From assembly GCA_964441705.1 (NCBI GenBank), contig CAYTWF010000020.1, positions 1 to 40,263 of the forward strand: DNA of 40,263 nucleotides, in the 5' to 3' direction. Positions 16,411-24,125 of this stretch are shown here, in pieces (within the stretch, counting starts at the first letter, position 1; each line of letters begins with the position of its first letter). The notes under the pieces were generated by a model that searched no databases, had not been told where the DNA came from, and saw nothing but the letters and a program-made list of their open reading frames with translations. Source of the DNA: Eshraghiella sp964441705 (GTDB lineage: Bacteria > Bacillota > Clostridia > Lachnospirales > Lachnospiraceae). Position numbers and translations under genes: made by a program.

Positions 16411-17208
16411 TTACTTAATAGATATCATTCCTTCTTTAATTGATAAATAATCCGAACTGAGATTAATTAAATAAATATAATATTCGCCAGCTTCTTTTAT
16501 TTCCTGTGTATATATTCCTGACTGTTCTTTATAATAATCCCATGGATACATTACTCCATCTTTTATATATCCTATTCCAAGAGTCTGATATGACAATACT
16601 TCTGAGTCATATTTTTCAAATGAATATGTCAATTTATCACCTTTCTCTAAATTCCATCCTCTTGCATTACCATCTCCCTGTGTCAATACACACACAACGG
16701 CATTATGCATAATAATATCTGGGCTTGCGTAACCATTGTTTTCATTCTGAGTAAGGAATTCTACTATAGCCGGAGGATAAAAATCAGGAATATCAATTGA
16801 TTCAACTATTCTATTGTCCGGAATTACACTTGACGATTGTAATGCAGCATTAATATCTATCACCTCATTGTTTTCATTGTAGTATACTCCGTTGTCATAC
16901 AGAATATGCGGTCCTGTAGCTTCTGAGCCCACCAGATGTTTGTTGGACTCATCTATTTTCTCTGCATAAAAAATATGGTTAACAGATGCATATACCGTAA
17001 AAGATGACATTAACAATACTGCTGCAGCTATTAATGCAACCCTATATCTTATTTTTACCCTGTATCGGAAGTTACCTATGCTATTATGGATATTTTTTAC
17101 TATCCTTCTTTTTGATACATGAACTCTTCTTTTATCCACAAGATTATAGATATATTCCGAATCTGACTCAGCAATTAATTCATTCAAAGAATATCTTACA
17201 GTCTTCAT
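16411..17208 (-). CDS. Single-pass membrane protein, probable anti-sigma partner of the ECF sigma factor
   Basis: The 265-residue protein has a basic cytoplasmic N-terminus (about 1-55), one transmembrane helix near 57-78 and an extracellular domain of about 185 residues with beta-rich segments. That layout, and the position directly after and overlapping an ECF-type sigma gene by 29 bases, fits a membrane anti-sigma factor or sensor. No ZAS Cys/His motif is visible, so the family is not certain; a DUF4179-like protein is the nearest comparison. GAGAGG lies at a suitable distance inside the sigma gene. It ends at a strong terminator just before the large surface-protein gene. Confidence 0.65.
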   Translation of the reverse strand: MKTVRYSLNELIAESDSEYIYNLVDKRRVHVSKRRIVKNIHNSIGNFRYRVKIRYRVALIAAAVLLMSSFTVYASVNHIFYAEKIDESNKHLVGSEATGPHILYDNGVYYNENNEVIDINAALQSSSVIPDNRIVESIDIPDFYPPAIVEFLTQNENNGYASPDIIMHNAVVCVLTQGDGNARGWNLEKGDKLTYSFEKYDSEVLSYQTLGIGYIKDGVMYPWDYYKEQSGIYTQEIKEAGEYYIYLINLSSDYLSIKEGMISIK

Positions 17209-17770
17209 TGCTTATACCTCTCTTTTCAATTATTGTTTTGAGCTTATCCCGTCCGCGAATAAGCTTGGATTTAATTGTAGACTCTTTACGTCCTGTCTTT
17301 TGTGATATATCAGAAATGGTCCACCCATAATAGTAAAACCATATAAAAAATTTTCTATCTTCTTCCGGAAGTTCATCAATACATATTTTTATGCTTTCTG
17401 TAAGCATTTTTTTAATTATGTCATTTTCTATATTTTCACCTGTACTTATGTTGATGTACTGCTCAATATCTTCTTTATAGTAACTGGTATTTTTACGAAG
17501 CTCGTTTTTAGTCATATTTCTTGCGGTGGCTGCAATGTACGGTTTCAACGACTGATATTTTTCATCGATGTTACCACTGTGATTCCAAATTGAGATAAAT
17601 ACGTTGGCAATTACTTCCTCTTTGTCTTCAGTAGTGAGTGCATTTCTTGATATGTTATCAACAATTACTGCAACATAATTATAGTATTGAGTTATTAATT
17701 CCTCCATTGCATTGGGGTTTTTCAATTTTAATCTCTGTATTAATTGTCTATCATCCTTATCAGGCTTCAT
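17180..17770 (-). CDS. ECF-type RNA polymerase sigma factor
   Basis: The 196-residue protein has sigma region 2 (about 15-90, with EELITQYYNYVAVIVDNISR and VFISIWNHSG) and sigma region 4 (about 130-185, with ELPEEDRKFFIWFYYYGWTI and a helix-turn-helix TISDISQKTGRKESTIKSK). Such factors redirect RNA polymerase to a small envelope-stress-type regulon. GAGGTG lies five bases from the ATG. The gene overlaps its probable membrane partner, so the two are translationally coupled. The adjacent large surface protein is a candidate target; no promoter matching the sigma factor could be identified from one locus. Confidence 0.9.
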   Translation of the reverse strand: MKPDKDDRQLIQRLKLKNPNAMEELITQYYNYVAVIVDNISRNALTTEDKEEVIANVFISIWNHSGNIDEKYQSLKPYIAATARNMTKNELRKNTSYYKEDIEQYINISTGENIENDIIKKMLTESIKICIDELPEEDRKFFIWFYYYGWTISDISQKTGRKESTIKSKLIRGRDKLKTIIEKRGISNEDCKIFFE

Positions 17771-17872
17771 GTATTCACCTCTGTAATGTTATTACTGCCT
17801 CTTCACTTATCAATACACATGCTTTTTCCTTACGGATGCATAACTAATAATATTTTTTATTCACGTAAATCG

Positions 17873-17994
17873 AGTAGGCTGGCTCCTACTCGATTAGCAA
17901 CGGGCACTTCGCCTAACGGCTCAGTGTCCATTGACCAGCATATAGAAATTCGTGCAAGCACGATTTCTGCATGCTGGCTTATTGCACAAAAAAA
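17873..17994. repeat. Long copy of a dispersed, hairpin-forming intergenic repeat
   Basis: The element runs from TTCACGTAAATCGAGTAGG to a GCTGGCTTATTGCACAAAAAAA end. It contains a perfect 10-bp hairpin (ATCGAGTAGG/CCTACTCGAT, loop ctggct). A second, larger hairpin has outer arms CCAGCAT/ATGCTGG and inner arms GAAAT-t-CGTGC/GCACGATTTC. Its first and last segments recur at 6084-6111, and its TTCACGTAAA edge and A-tract recur at 16352-16367. It lies between the ECF sigma gene and the coiled-coil membrane gene, immediately after a terminator. It may act as a MITE/REP-like sequence or as RNA structure. Confidence 0.6.
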
Positions 17995-18019
17995 GGTAAT
18001 GCATCTCTGCACTACCTTT
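17988..18019 (-). terminator. Intrinsic terminator after the coiled-coil membrane gene
   Basis: On the minus strand AAAGGTA-x-TGCA pairs with TGCA-x-TACCTTT, followed by seven U's. Over about 28 bases it matches the terminator at 16360-16394, indicating duplication. Confidence 0.85.
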
Positions 18020-18024
18020 ATCTG

Positions 18025-19140
18025 TCACTCTTTAGTTCTATATACGTTAATTGCCTCTGATACTGTTGCCGCCCTGCCGGTCTCCATAATTCCAATCAGC
18101 TCATCCAGCCTGCTGATATCAGAGAAATCCTTGCCTATATACGCTTCATAATCTGTTGAAAGCTTGAGTCCTGTCTGCTTCACTGCGTCCTCAAACTCTT
18201 CACGCTGCTTCACCGTATCATTGTATCTGGCTTCAATGTCATTGATTCTAGGCATCTCTCTGCCCTCAATCTCCGCTGTAATCTCAGCTCTGGTATTATC
18301 ATCAAAATTCTTAAGAGCATCGTTCTTCTCAGCAGTAATTGTGTTAATCTCGCTCTCAAGCTCCTGTATCTTCGCATCATAATCATGAAGACCATACATA
18401 TCCTCGTTCTTATCACGCTTAATAGCAGTTGCAATATTACGAATCTGCTTACGATTACCATTAATCTGGTCTCTCAATAATCTTATTCCACGCAGTCCGT
18501 CATTATGCTTATGCTTGGTCTGGTCTCCAATAATCTTGTAAATAAAGAATACAATAAGTACAACTACAAAATAGGTTATGGCAAATGAAGGTATCTTCAT
18601 GCCTTCTGAAAGCTTCTCAAGTGGTAGCGCTACATACACTGCAGCCGGAAGCAGCAGGAACATAATAATTATCATTAATGCACACAGAAAAATCTCTCCC
18701 GGGCCTTTGGTAAAATACAACGTAAAATAGAATCCACTTCCACAGAACTTTGGAAGCTTCTCGTTCTTAAGCGCTGTCTTCACATTGTGCTTGAGCTCCT
18801 TGTTCTGTCCTCGCAAATCAGCTGTCTCGTCGGAAATTCTTTCCTTAACGCCCTTTTCCTTTGCCTTGCCTCTCTGTCCACGAATCTTCTTCAGCTTATC
18901 CTGTGCTTTGTCAATCTCATTATCGAACTTGTCAGCAACCTCGCTTCGTCTCTTCTTAACAGTAGACTCTATATTATCTCTGAGATTCTTCCTGTTAAGA
19001 GCCAAATCCTTCTCAAGTCTCTTCTCTTCTGCCTCTGTAAGACTCTTCTGATTACATGCATCATCATAAGCCATTACAATATCCTTATAGGCTTTAAGGC
19101 TGTTAAGGTCTCCTGATAAAATATTACCTGTCTCGTCCAC
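18025..19140 (-). CDS. Coiled-coil membrane protein of unknown function
   Basis: The 371-residue protein has a charged, coiled-coil-rich N-terminal half (about 30-130, many Lys/Glu/Arg), two transmembrane helices (about 150-178 and 186-208), and a second coiled coil (about 215-330) followed by a small C-terminal domain. Both coiled coils should face the cytoplasm if the two helices form a hairpin. I recognise no family. The start is GTG at 19140, with GAGGAGG about eight bases upstream, and a clean promoter sits at 19200-19228. It is monocistronic, with its own terminator. Confidence 0.75.
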   Translation of the reverse strand: MDETGNILSGDLNSLKAYKDIVMAYDDACNQKSLTEAEEKRLEKDLALNRKNLRDNIESTVKKRRSEVADKFDNEIDKAQDKLKKIRGQRGKAKEKGVKERISDETADLRGQNKELKHNVKTALKNEKLPKFCGSGFYFTLYFTKGPGEIFLCALMIIIMFLLLPAAVYVALPLEKLSEGMKIPSFAITYFVVVLIVFFIYKIIGDQTKHKHNDGLRGIRLLRDQINGNRKQIRNIATAIKRDKNEDMYGLHDYDAKIQELESEINTITAEKNDALKNFDDNTRAEITAEIEGREMPRINDIEARYNDTVKQREEFEDAVKQTGLKLSTDYEAYIGKDFSDISRLDELIGIMETGRAATVSEAINVYRTKE

Positions 19141-19199
19141 GTGTGGTTCCTCCTCACGATATGTATAATTAGAATACTTTCGTAACCTGCATATCTGTA

Positions 19200-19228
19200 A
19201 TTATAGAACAATTAATACCACACTACAA
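19200..19228 (-). promoter_or_regulatory. Sigma-A promoter of the coiled-coil membrane gene
   Basis: Minus strand: TTGTAG, 17 bases, TATAAT, ending 59 bases before the GTG start. Confidence 0.65.
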
Positions 19229-19236
19229 GCATTTTT

Positions 19237-20298
19237 CTATAAATCAAGCTTAAGATATCCGTCTTTTATCCACTTTGCTTTTCTCATGATTTCAGCAAAA
19301 ACAAGTGTCAGAATTCCAGGAAGTAAAAAATGCATAACAACTATCTCTATGAGAGTTTTAACCGGTGATACACCATCTGCAACCATTGTTGCATATGTTG
19401 AAAACTGTCCTACAAGTCCTGAGGTTCCCATACCTGAACCAACTGGATTACTTGTCATCTTAAGTAACATTGTTGATATCGGAGCAAGTATTGCACTTGA
19501 GATAATTGGCGGCAGCCACACCTGTGGATGCTTAATAATATTTGGCATCTGCAGCATTGAGGTTCCGATTCCCTGTGATATAAGTCCGCCAACCTTGTTC
19601 TCTCTGTAGCTCATAACTGCAAAGCCCACCATCTGACAGCAGCAGCCTATTGTAGCTGCTCCAGACGCAAGTCCGCTAAGTCCCAGCATAATTCCAATTG
19701 CCGCCGAGCTTATAGGCAAAGTAAGGAATATACCCATTGCAACCGAGATAACAATTCCGCCAATAAATGGATGAAGCTCAACATTAATATTAATAAGACC
19801 ACCAATCCAGTCTGTAAACTTTCCAATGTATGGTCCAACAAGAAATGCCACTATTGCACCTGATGCTATTGATAAAAGAGGTGTAACGATAATATCAATC
19901 GGTGTCTTGCCAGAGATAAGATGTCCAATCTCAATTGCAACGTATGCCGCAACAAATGCGCTAAGCGGGTTACCCGGTCTTCCAAGTACAAAGGTTGTTG
20001 TAAGCTCTCCGGCTGTAAATGCTGCAGGGAAGGCTCCAATCATTCCGGCAACTGCACCTGATACTGCCACAAGCGGTCCTTCCTTAAATTTACAGGCAAC
20101 ACCAACACCGATACCTGCACCCATTAATGTCTTGGCAACATTGCTGCCAAAGGTCATATATTTTCCAATATTGCCTGGAACGAAGGTAGCAATCTGTCCG
20201 ATAATCGTTCCAATAATAAGAGTGGCAAAAAGACCAAGTGCCATTCCGCCAAGTCCATCAATAAATATCCTGTTTAAATATTTCTTAATTCCTTTCAT
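19237..20298 (-). CDS. PTS-IIC-like permease (EIIC_2 family)
   Basis: The 353-residue polytopic membrane protein is Gly/Ala-rich with about eight to ten hydrophobic segments, and resembles the PTS_EIIC_2 (PF13303) family: GLGGMALGLFATLIIGTIIG at the N-terminus, GAGIGVGVACKFKEGPL near 65, and repeated GxxxG helices. No EIIA or EIIB domain is fused and none is encoded nearby, so it may not work as a classical phosphotransferase permease. The frame reaches TTG 20304, but ATG 20298 has AGGAG at better spacing. It follows a NiaR-type repressor by about 70 bases, suggesting a vitamin-precursor or related substrate; that is inference. Confidence 0.75.
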   Translation of the reverse strand: MKGIKKYLNRIFIDGLGGMALGLFATLIIGTIIGQIATFVPGNIGKYMTFGSNVAKTLMGAGIGVGVACKFKEGPLVAVSGAVAGMIGAFPAAFTAGELTTTFVLGRPGNPLSAFVAAYVAIEIGHLISGKTPIDIIVTPLLSIASGAIVAFLVGPYIGKFTDWIGGLININVELHPFIGGIVISVAMGIFLTLPISSAAIGIMLGLSGLASGAATIGCCCQMVGFAVMSYRENKVGGLISQGIGTSMLQMPNIIKHPQVWLPPIISSAILAPISTMLLKMTSNPVGSGMGTSGLVGQFSTYATMVADGVSPVKTLIEIVVMHFLLPGILTLVFAEIMRKAKWIKDGYLKLDL

Positions 20299-20369
20299 AT
20301 TCAATCTCCTGTATTTTCAATGTATTGTCAGCTGTCTTGTCAGCTGTAAGCAATATTAACACAGCCCTG

Positions 20370-20882
20370 TTATTTAATCAAGTATCCTTTCGATAATAAT
20401 TCTTTTTCAATATTATCAAGGTCTTCCTCGCTGTCGGCTGCAACTGTATGATAGTGATATCCATCGGTAATAAGATTAAGGGGTCTTGACTTGTCAGAAC
20501 CAATCTTATCCATAAATTCCCTTACATCGCGTCTTGTTGATATTCTCAAATCTACTGTTATCTGACCATATATATTATGCTCCACAATAACATCTAAAAC
20601 CTTGCCACCATTATCCACTATTGTATTGAGCTCATCTGCCATCTGCGCATCTGTGTGCCTTACATAAAATATTCTGTTTTTCTTATGTGTATCCGGCTCA
20701 AAAAACATATATCCCTTATTGGTAGAAATAATATTTTTATCTGTTGCCCTAAGTAAGGCTATATCCTGGACAATAACCTGGCGGCTTACCTTCATTCTTG
20801 TGGCAAGTGCTGTGCCTGAAAGTGGCTCGCTGCTTGATTTAAGTATATCAATTATTTTCTGTCTTCTTTCGCTGCCTTCCAT
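20370..20882 (-). CDS. niaR: NiaR-type transcriptional repressor (HTH-11 plus 3H domain)
   Basis: The 170-residue protein has an N-terminal winged helix (about 5-60, LSGTALATRMKVSRQVIVQDIALLR) and a C-terminal 3H domain (about 75-168), with histidines in VIVEHNIYG and GYHYHTV. NiaR proteins repress NAD-biosynthesis and niacin-uptake genes in response to nicotinic acid. The ATG at 20882 follows the upstream stop by two bases, with GGAG eight bases before it, so it is co-transcribed with the small helical protein upstream. No NAD-synthesis gene is nearby; the downstream permease is the obvious candidate target. Confidence 0.85.
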   Translation of the reverse strand: MEGSERRQKIIDILKSSSEPLSGTALATRMKVSRQVIVQDIALLRATDKNIISTNKGYMFFEPDTHKKNRIFYVRHTDAQMADELNTIVDNGGKVLDVIVEHNIYGQITVDLRISTRRDVREFMDKIGSDKSRPLNLITDGYHYHTVAADSEEDLDNIEKELLSKGYLIK

Positions 20883-20884
20883 TA

Positions 20885-21322
20885 TCAGTTCTCCAATTCT
20901 TTCTTCTTATTATTAAGGTCTGCTATTACTTCTGATATCTGCGCAATTGTGTCACGAACCCTTGCTATGGACTGTTTAATATGACCCTGCATTTCATAGT
21001 CTGAGAATAAATTATCAAAGTAGATATCCGAAGCCATAAAACTATTGCTGCACTTAACTGCATAATTAATATTAATTCGAATATACTTTGCTTTCTTTCT
21101 AAAGCTGTCTAATTCGGACTGTGCCATTTGAAGATATCTCTGTGCATCCTCAAGGTTAGCATGCTTAGTCAATGAAATTACGGTTTTTCCTCCAAATATA
21201 TCAAATCTGCCCCATTTGCGCGCATTGTGTAAAAACCCTTCTGCATTCTGTAAAAGCGAAAGTGCTCTATTCCCATATAACAGGGCTTCATCAATTTCTT
21301 TTATCTGCTCCTCTGGTGTCAT
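20885..21322 (-). CDS. Small helical protein of unknown function
   Basis: A 145-residue, mostly helical soluble protein with coiled-coil character at the C-terminus (SIARVRDTIAQISEVIADL) and a central GGKTVISLTKHANLEDAQ segment. I do not recognise a named family. The frame extends to 21379, but ATG 21322 has AAGGAGA at ideal spacing, and a promoter with perfect spacing overlaps the extra codons. It is the first gene of a unit with niaR and possibly the permease. Confidence 0.75.
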   Translation of the reverse strand: MTPEEQIKEIDEALLYGNRALSLLQNAEGFLHNARKWGRFDIFGGKTVISLTKHANLEDAQRYLQMAQSELDSFRKKAKYIRININYAVKCSNSFMASDIYFDNLFSDYEMQGHIKQSIARVRDTIAQISEVIADLNNKKKELEN

Positions 21323-21350
21323 ATACTCTCCTTTTTGATAACTTTTATTA

Positions 21351-21397
21351 ATTATATTATTAATTGCGTTGACTTTCAACTTTTATTTGGTTAGACT
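21351..21397. promoter_or_regulatory. Divergent overlapping promoters
   Basis: Leftward: TTGAAA (21374-21379), 17 bases, TATAAT (21351-21356) serves the helical-protein/niaR unit. Rightward: TTGACT (21369-21374), 17 bases, TAGACT (21392-21397) serves the 89-residue gene. The two -35 elements overlap by one base, so the promoters may compete or share a regulator. Confidence 0.65.
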
Positions 21398-21428
21398 ACT
21401 ATTATTATTGAAAAAGAAGGTATTATGA

Positions 21429-21698
21429 ATGTTTCGTATGTGGTGCAAAATATTTCAGGATAATCACCTGTTAAAGGATACTGTAATAATTAATGATAGC
21501 AAAAATGAGACACGTACTCAAAAAGTACTTGCCTCACTTAATGAAGCCTGCCACGCCTTTGACCTTGCAGTTCCGATGTGGCTGGATTCAACTGTTGAGG
21601 ATTTCAAAAGACATGATAAAGCCCGTTTCTATCAGGACAGCTTTATTGAACAGGTTGATTTTGACTTTCTTGAAATCCACGTAATCGAAGAGGATTAA
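21429..21698 (+). CDS. Conserved-looking small protein of unknown function
   Basis: An 89-residue soluble protein (MFRMWCKIFQDNHLL at the start; an acidic end, HVIEED). The pattern TRTQKVLASLNEACHAFDLA-like and KRHDKARFYQDSFIE resembles an uncharacterised family I associate with Lachnospiraceae; I cannot name it. AGAAGG lies about eight bases from the ATG at 21429; a nearby ATG at 21425 in another frame gives only a 12-codon ORF. It converges with the dehydrogenase gene, the stop codons overlapping. Confidence 0.75.
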   Translation: MFRMWCKIFQDNHLLKDTVIINDSKNETRTQKVLASLNEACHAFDLAVPMWLDSTVEDFKRHDKARFYQDSFIEQVDFDFLEIHVIEED

Positions 21699-22651
21699 TT
21701 GACTTTGTTAATTACCTCACCATCTATATAGCCCTTAAGATTAAGATACATCTGATTAATTAAGCGTCTTCTTGCCTCAATACTTGCCCACGCAATATGC
21801 GGGGTAACTGCAAGACGATGCTTATTCTTAATGTTAAGCAGCGGATTATCCTCAGCCATTGGCTCTGTCACATATATATCCAGACCTGCTCCTGCAATTT
21901 CTCCGTTATCCAGAGCCGCTGCCAGTGCAGCCTCATCCACAATCGGGCCTCTTCCAACATTAATAAAATACGCTGTTTTCTTCATTGCTGCAAATGCCTG
22001 TGCATTCATAAGATTTCGAGTATTATCGTTAAGTGGTGCATGAACAGATACAACATCTGATTCTGCCAGCAGTGTTGCCCAATCAACCTGTTCATAATCC
22101 GGGTTATTGTTGCGTCCACTTGTTGAATAATATATTACTCTGCATCCAAAGGCTTTGGCAATGGCTGCAACATTTCTTCCAATCTCCCCAAGGCCAATAA
22201 TTCCCCAGGTCTTATCTGCAAGCTCCATAAATGGTCTGTCAAGCCAGGTAAATAAATTGCTTCTTGAATATGTTCCTGACTTAATGTATTCATCATAATA
22301 TGGAAGCTGCTCCATAACTGAGAATAAAAGAGCAAAGGTGTGCTGCGCAACTGTTCTGGTGGAATATCCACCAACATTGGTAACAATCAGCTTATTATCA
22401 GCTGCATGTACAAGATCAACATTGTTAGTGCCTGTGGCGGCAATTCCAATATACTTAAGCTTCTTTGCCTTGTCCATTGACTCTGCGTTAATTACAACCT
22501 TGTTAGTAATAATTGCATCCGCATCAGCTATTCTTTCATCAAGCTCCTCAGCCGCAGTGGTATCATAATTAATCACTTCTCCCAACTGGTTAAATATATC
22601 TATACTGCTGTCTGCACCAAGGGATTTTTTATCAAGAAATACTATTTTCAT
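21695..22651 (-). CDS. D-isomer-specific 2-hydroxyacid dehydrogenase
   Basis: An NAD(P)-dependent dehydrogenase reducing a 2-keto acid such as hydroxypyruvate or glyoxylate. The 318-residue protein has the nucleotide-binding glycine motif GLGEIG (about 153-158) and the catalytic triad in its usual places: Arg in INVGRGPIVDE (near 234), Glu in VTEP (near 263) and His in TPHIAWAS (near 285). Length and motif order match the glycerate-dehydrogenase-like subgroup; the exact substrate cannot be read from sequence. AAGGAG precedes the ATG. It lies downstream of pgi behind a moderate terminator. Confidence 0.92.
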   Translation of the reverse strand: MKIVFLDKKSLGADSSIDIFNQLGEVINYDTTAAEELDERIADADAIITNKVVINAESMDKAKKLKYIGIAATGTNNVDLVHAADNKLIVTNVGGYSTRTVAQHTFALLFSVMEQLPYYDEYIKSGTYSRSNLFTWLDRPFMELADKTWGIIGLGEIGRNVAAIAKAFGCRVIYYSTSGRNNNPDYEQVDWATLLAESDVVSVHAPLNDNTRNLMNAQAFAAMKKTAYFINVGRGPIVDEAALAAALDNGEIAGAGLDIYVTEPMAEDNPLLNIKNKHRLAVTPHIAWASIEARRRLINQMYLNLKGYIDGEVINKVN

Positions 22652-22670
22652 GTGTGTCTCCTTATAATAA

Positions 22671-22692
22671 GAGCAGGTCCTTCGACCTGCTC
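22671..22692 (-). terminator. Terminator after pgi
   Basis: GAGCAGGTC and GACCTGCTC form a perfect 9-bp stem with a CTTC loop (GAAG on the transcript). It is followed on the minus strand by TTATTATAA, a weak U-tract, so read-through into the dehydrogenase gene is possible. Confidence 0.65.
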
Positions 22693-22702
22693 AGTAGTTC
22701 AA

Positions 22703-24055
22703 TTATTTATCAAGCTTTGCAAGAATCTCTTCTCTTTCTTTCTCATAGCCTGGTTTACCAAGTAATGCGAACATGTTCTTCTTGTAGCTTTCTACACCTG
22801 GCTGGTTAAATGGGTTAACGCCAAGCATATATCCGCTTAAGCCACATGCAAACTCATAGAAATAGAATAACTGTCCAAGATAGAACTCATTCTGCTCAGG
22901 AATATTAACCATGAGATTAGGAACATTTCCATCTGTATGAGCAACAACAACACCTGTCATTGCACTCTTGTTAACAAAATCCATTGTCTTGCCTGCCAGA
23001 TAATTAAGTCCGTCAAGGTCATTGGATTCCATTCCAATTATTATCTCACTCTTAGGTGTCTCAACATTCATAACTGTCTCAAACATAATCCTTGAGCCAT
23101 CCTGAATGAACTGTCCAAGTGAATGAAGGTCAGTTGTAAAATCACATGCTGCAGGGAAAATTCCCTTGTTATCCTTGCCCTCACTTTCACCATACAGCTG
23201 CTTCCACCATTCTGATACATAATGGAGGCTTGGCTCATAGTTAGCACAAATCTCTACTGACTTGCCTTTTCTTAAAAGAATATTTCTCATTGCTGCATAG
23301 AGCATTGCATCATTCTCTTCATATTCATTCTCAAGTGCTGCCTTACGTCCAGCTGCTGCACCTTCCATAAGCTTGTCTATATCTGCACCACTTGCAGCGA
23401 TTGGAAGAAGACCAACTGCTGTAAGAACTGAGAATCTTCCACCTACATCATCAGGTACTACAAATGTCTCATAGCCCTCTTCTGTTGAAAGGTTCTTAAG
23501 TGCTCCCTTTGCTTTATCTGTTGTAGCGTAGATTCTCTTAACTGCCTCATCATGACCATATTTCTTCTCAAGCATTTCCTTGAAAATTCTGAATGCTATA
23601 GCCGGCTCCGTAGTTGTACCGGACTTGGAAATAATGTTAACAGAAAAATCTCTGTTGCCAATTACGTCTATAAGTCCTGTAAGATATGTGCTGCTGATAT
23701 TATTACCAACATAATATATCTCAGGTGTCTTTCTCTGCTCTTTAGTAATATTGTTATAGAAACCATGTCTTAAAAATTCTATTGCTGCTCTTGCTCCAAG
23801 GTAAGAACCACCAATTCCTATTACAACAAGTACATCTGAATCGCTCTGAATCTTATTAGCTGCAACTTTGATTCTGGCGAATTCCTCCTTATCATAATCA
23901 ACAGGAAGGTCTAACCAACCAAGAAAGTCGTTACCGGCTCCTGTCTTTGTAACCAGCTGTTCCTTCGCACTAAGAACAAGCTTTTTCATATACTCGACCT
24001 CATGTGGCGCTATAAATTTAGCAGCCTTCGAGTAATCAAACGATACTTTTGCCAT
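22703..24055 (-). CDS. pgi: Glucose-6-phosphate isomerase
   Basis: Interconverts glucose-6-phosphate and fructose-6-phosphate in glycolysis and gluconeogenesis. The 450-residue protein carries the phosphate-binding segments GIGGSYLGARAA (80-91) and SKSGTTTEP (143-151), then DDVGGRFSVLTAVGLLP, and the QPGVE-type C-terminal signature (NPFNQPGVESYKKNMF). Length fits the shorter bacterial PGI type. AAGGAG is ideally placed before the ATG and a near-perfect promoter sits upstream. Confidence 0.97.
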   Translation of the reverse strand: MAKVSFDYSKAAKFIAPHEVEYMKKLVLSAKEQLVTKTGAGNDFLGWLDLPVDYDKEEFARIKVAANKIQSDSDVLVVIGIGGSYLGARAAIEFLRHGFYNNITKEQRKTPEIYYVGNNISSTYLTGLIDVIGNRDFSVNIISKSGTTTEPAIAFRIFKEMLEKKYGHDEAVKRIYATTDKAKGALKNLSTEEGYETFVVPDDVGGRFSVLTAVGLLPIAASGADIDKLMEGAAAGRKAALENEYEENDAMLYAAMRNILLRKGKSVEICANYEPSLHYVSEWWKQLYGESEGKDNKGIFPAACDFTTDLHSLGQFIQDGSRIMFETVMNVETPKSEIIIGMESNDLDGLNYLAGKTMDFVNKSAMTGVVVAHTDGNVPNLMVNIPEQNEFYLGQLFYFYEFACGLSGYMLGVNPFNQPGVESYKKNMFALLGKPGYEKEREEILAKLDK

Positions 24056-24096
24056 CTTTCATTCTCCTTCGTTGCTTCTTTTGAAAACTGCATTTA

Positions 24097-24125
24097 ATTA
24101 TAGTAGAAACTCCTAAGGAAATCAA
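24097..24125 (-). promoter_or_regulatory. Sigma-A promoter of pgi
   Basis: Minus strand: TTGATT, 17 bases, TATAAT, 42 bases before the pgi ATG. The -35 overlaps the last codons of the upstream membrane-protein gene. Confidence 0.75.

Noticed and set aside
18785..19051. Rightward open frames antisense to the coiled-coil gene
   Set aside because: Ser/Leu-rich shadows of the Lys/Glu-rich coiled coil, without ribosome binding sites.
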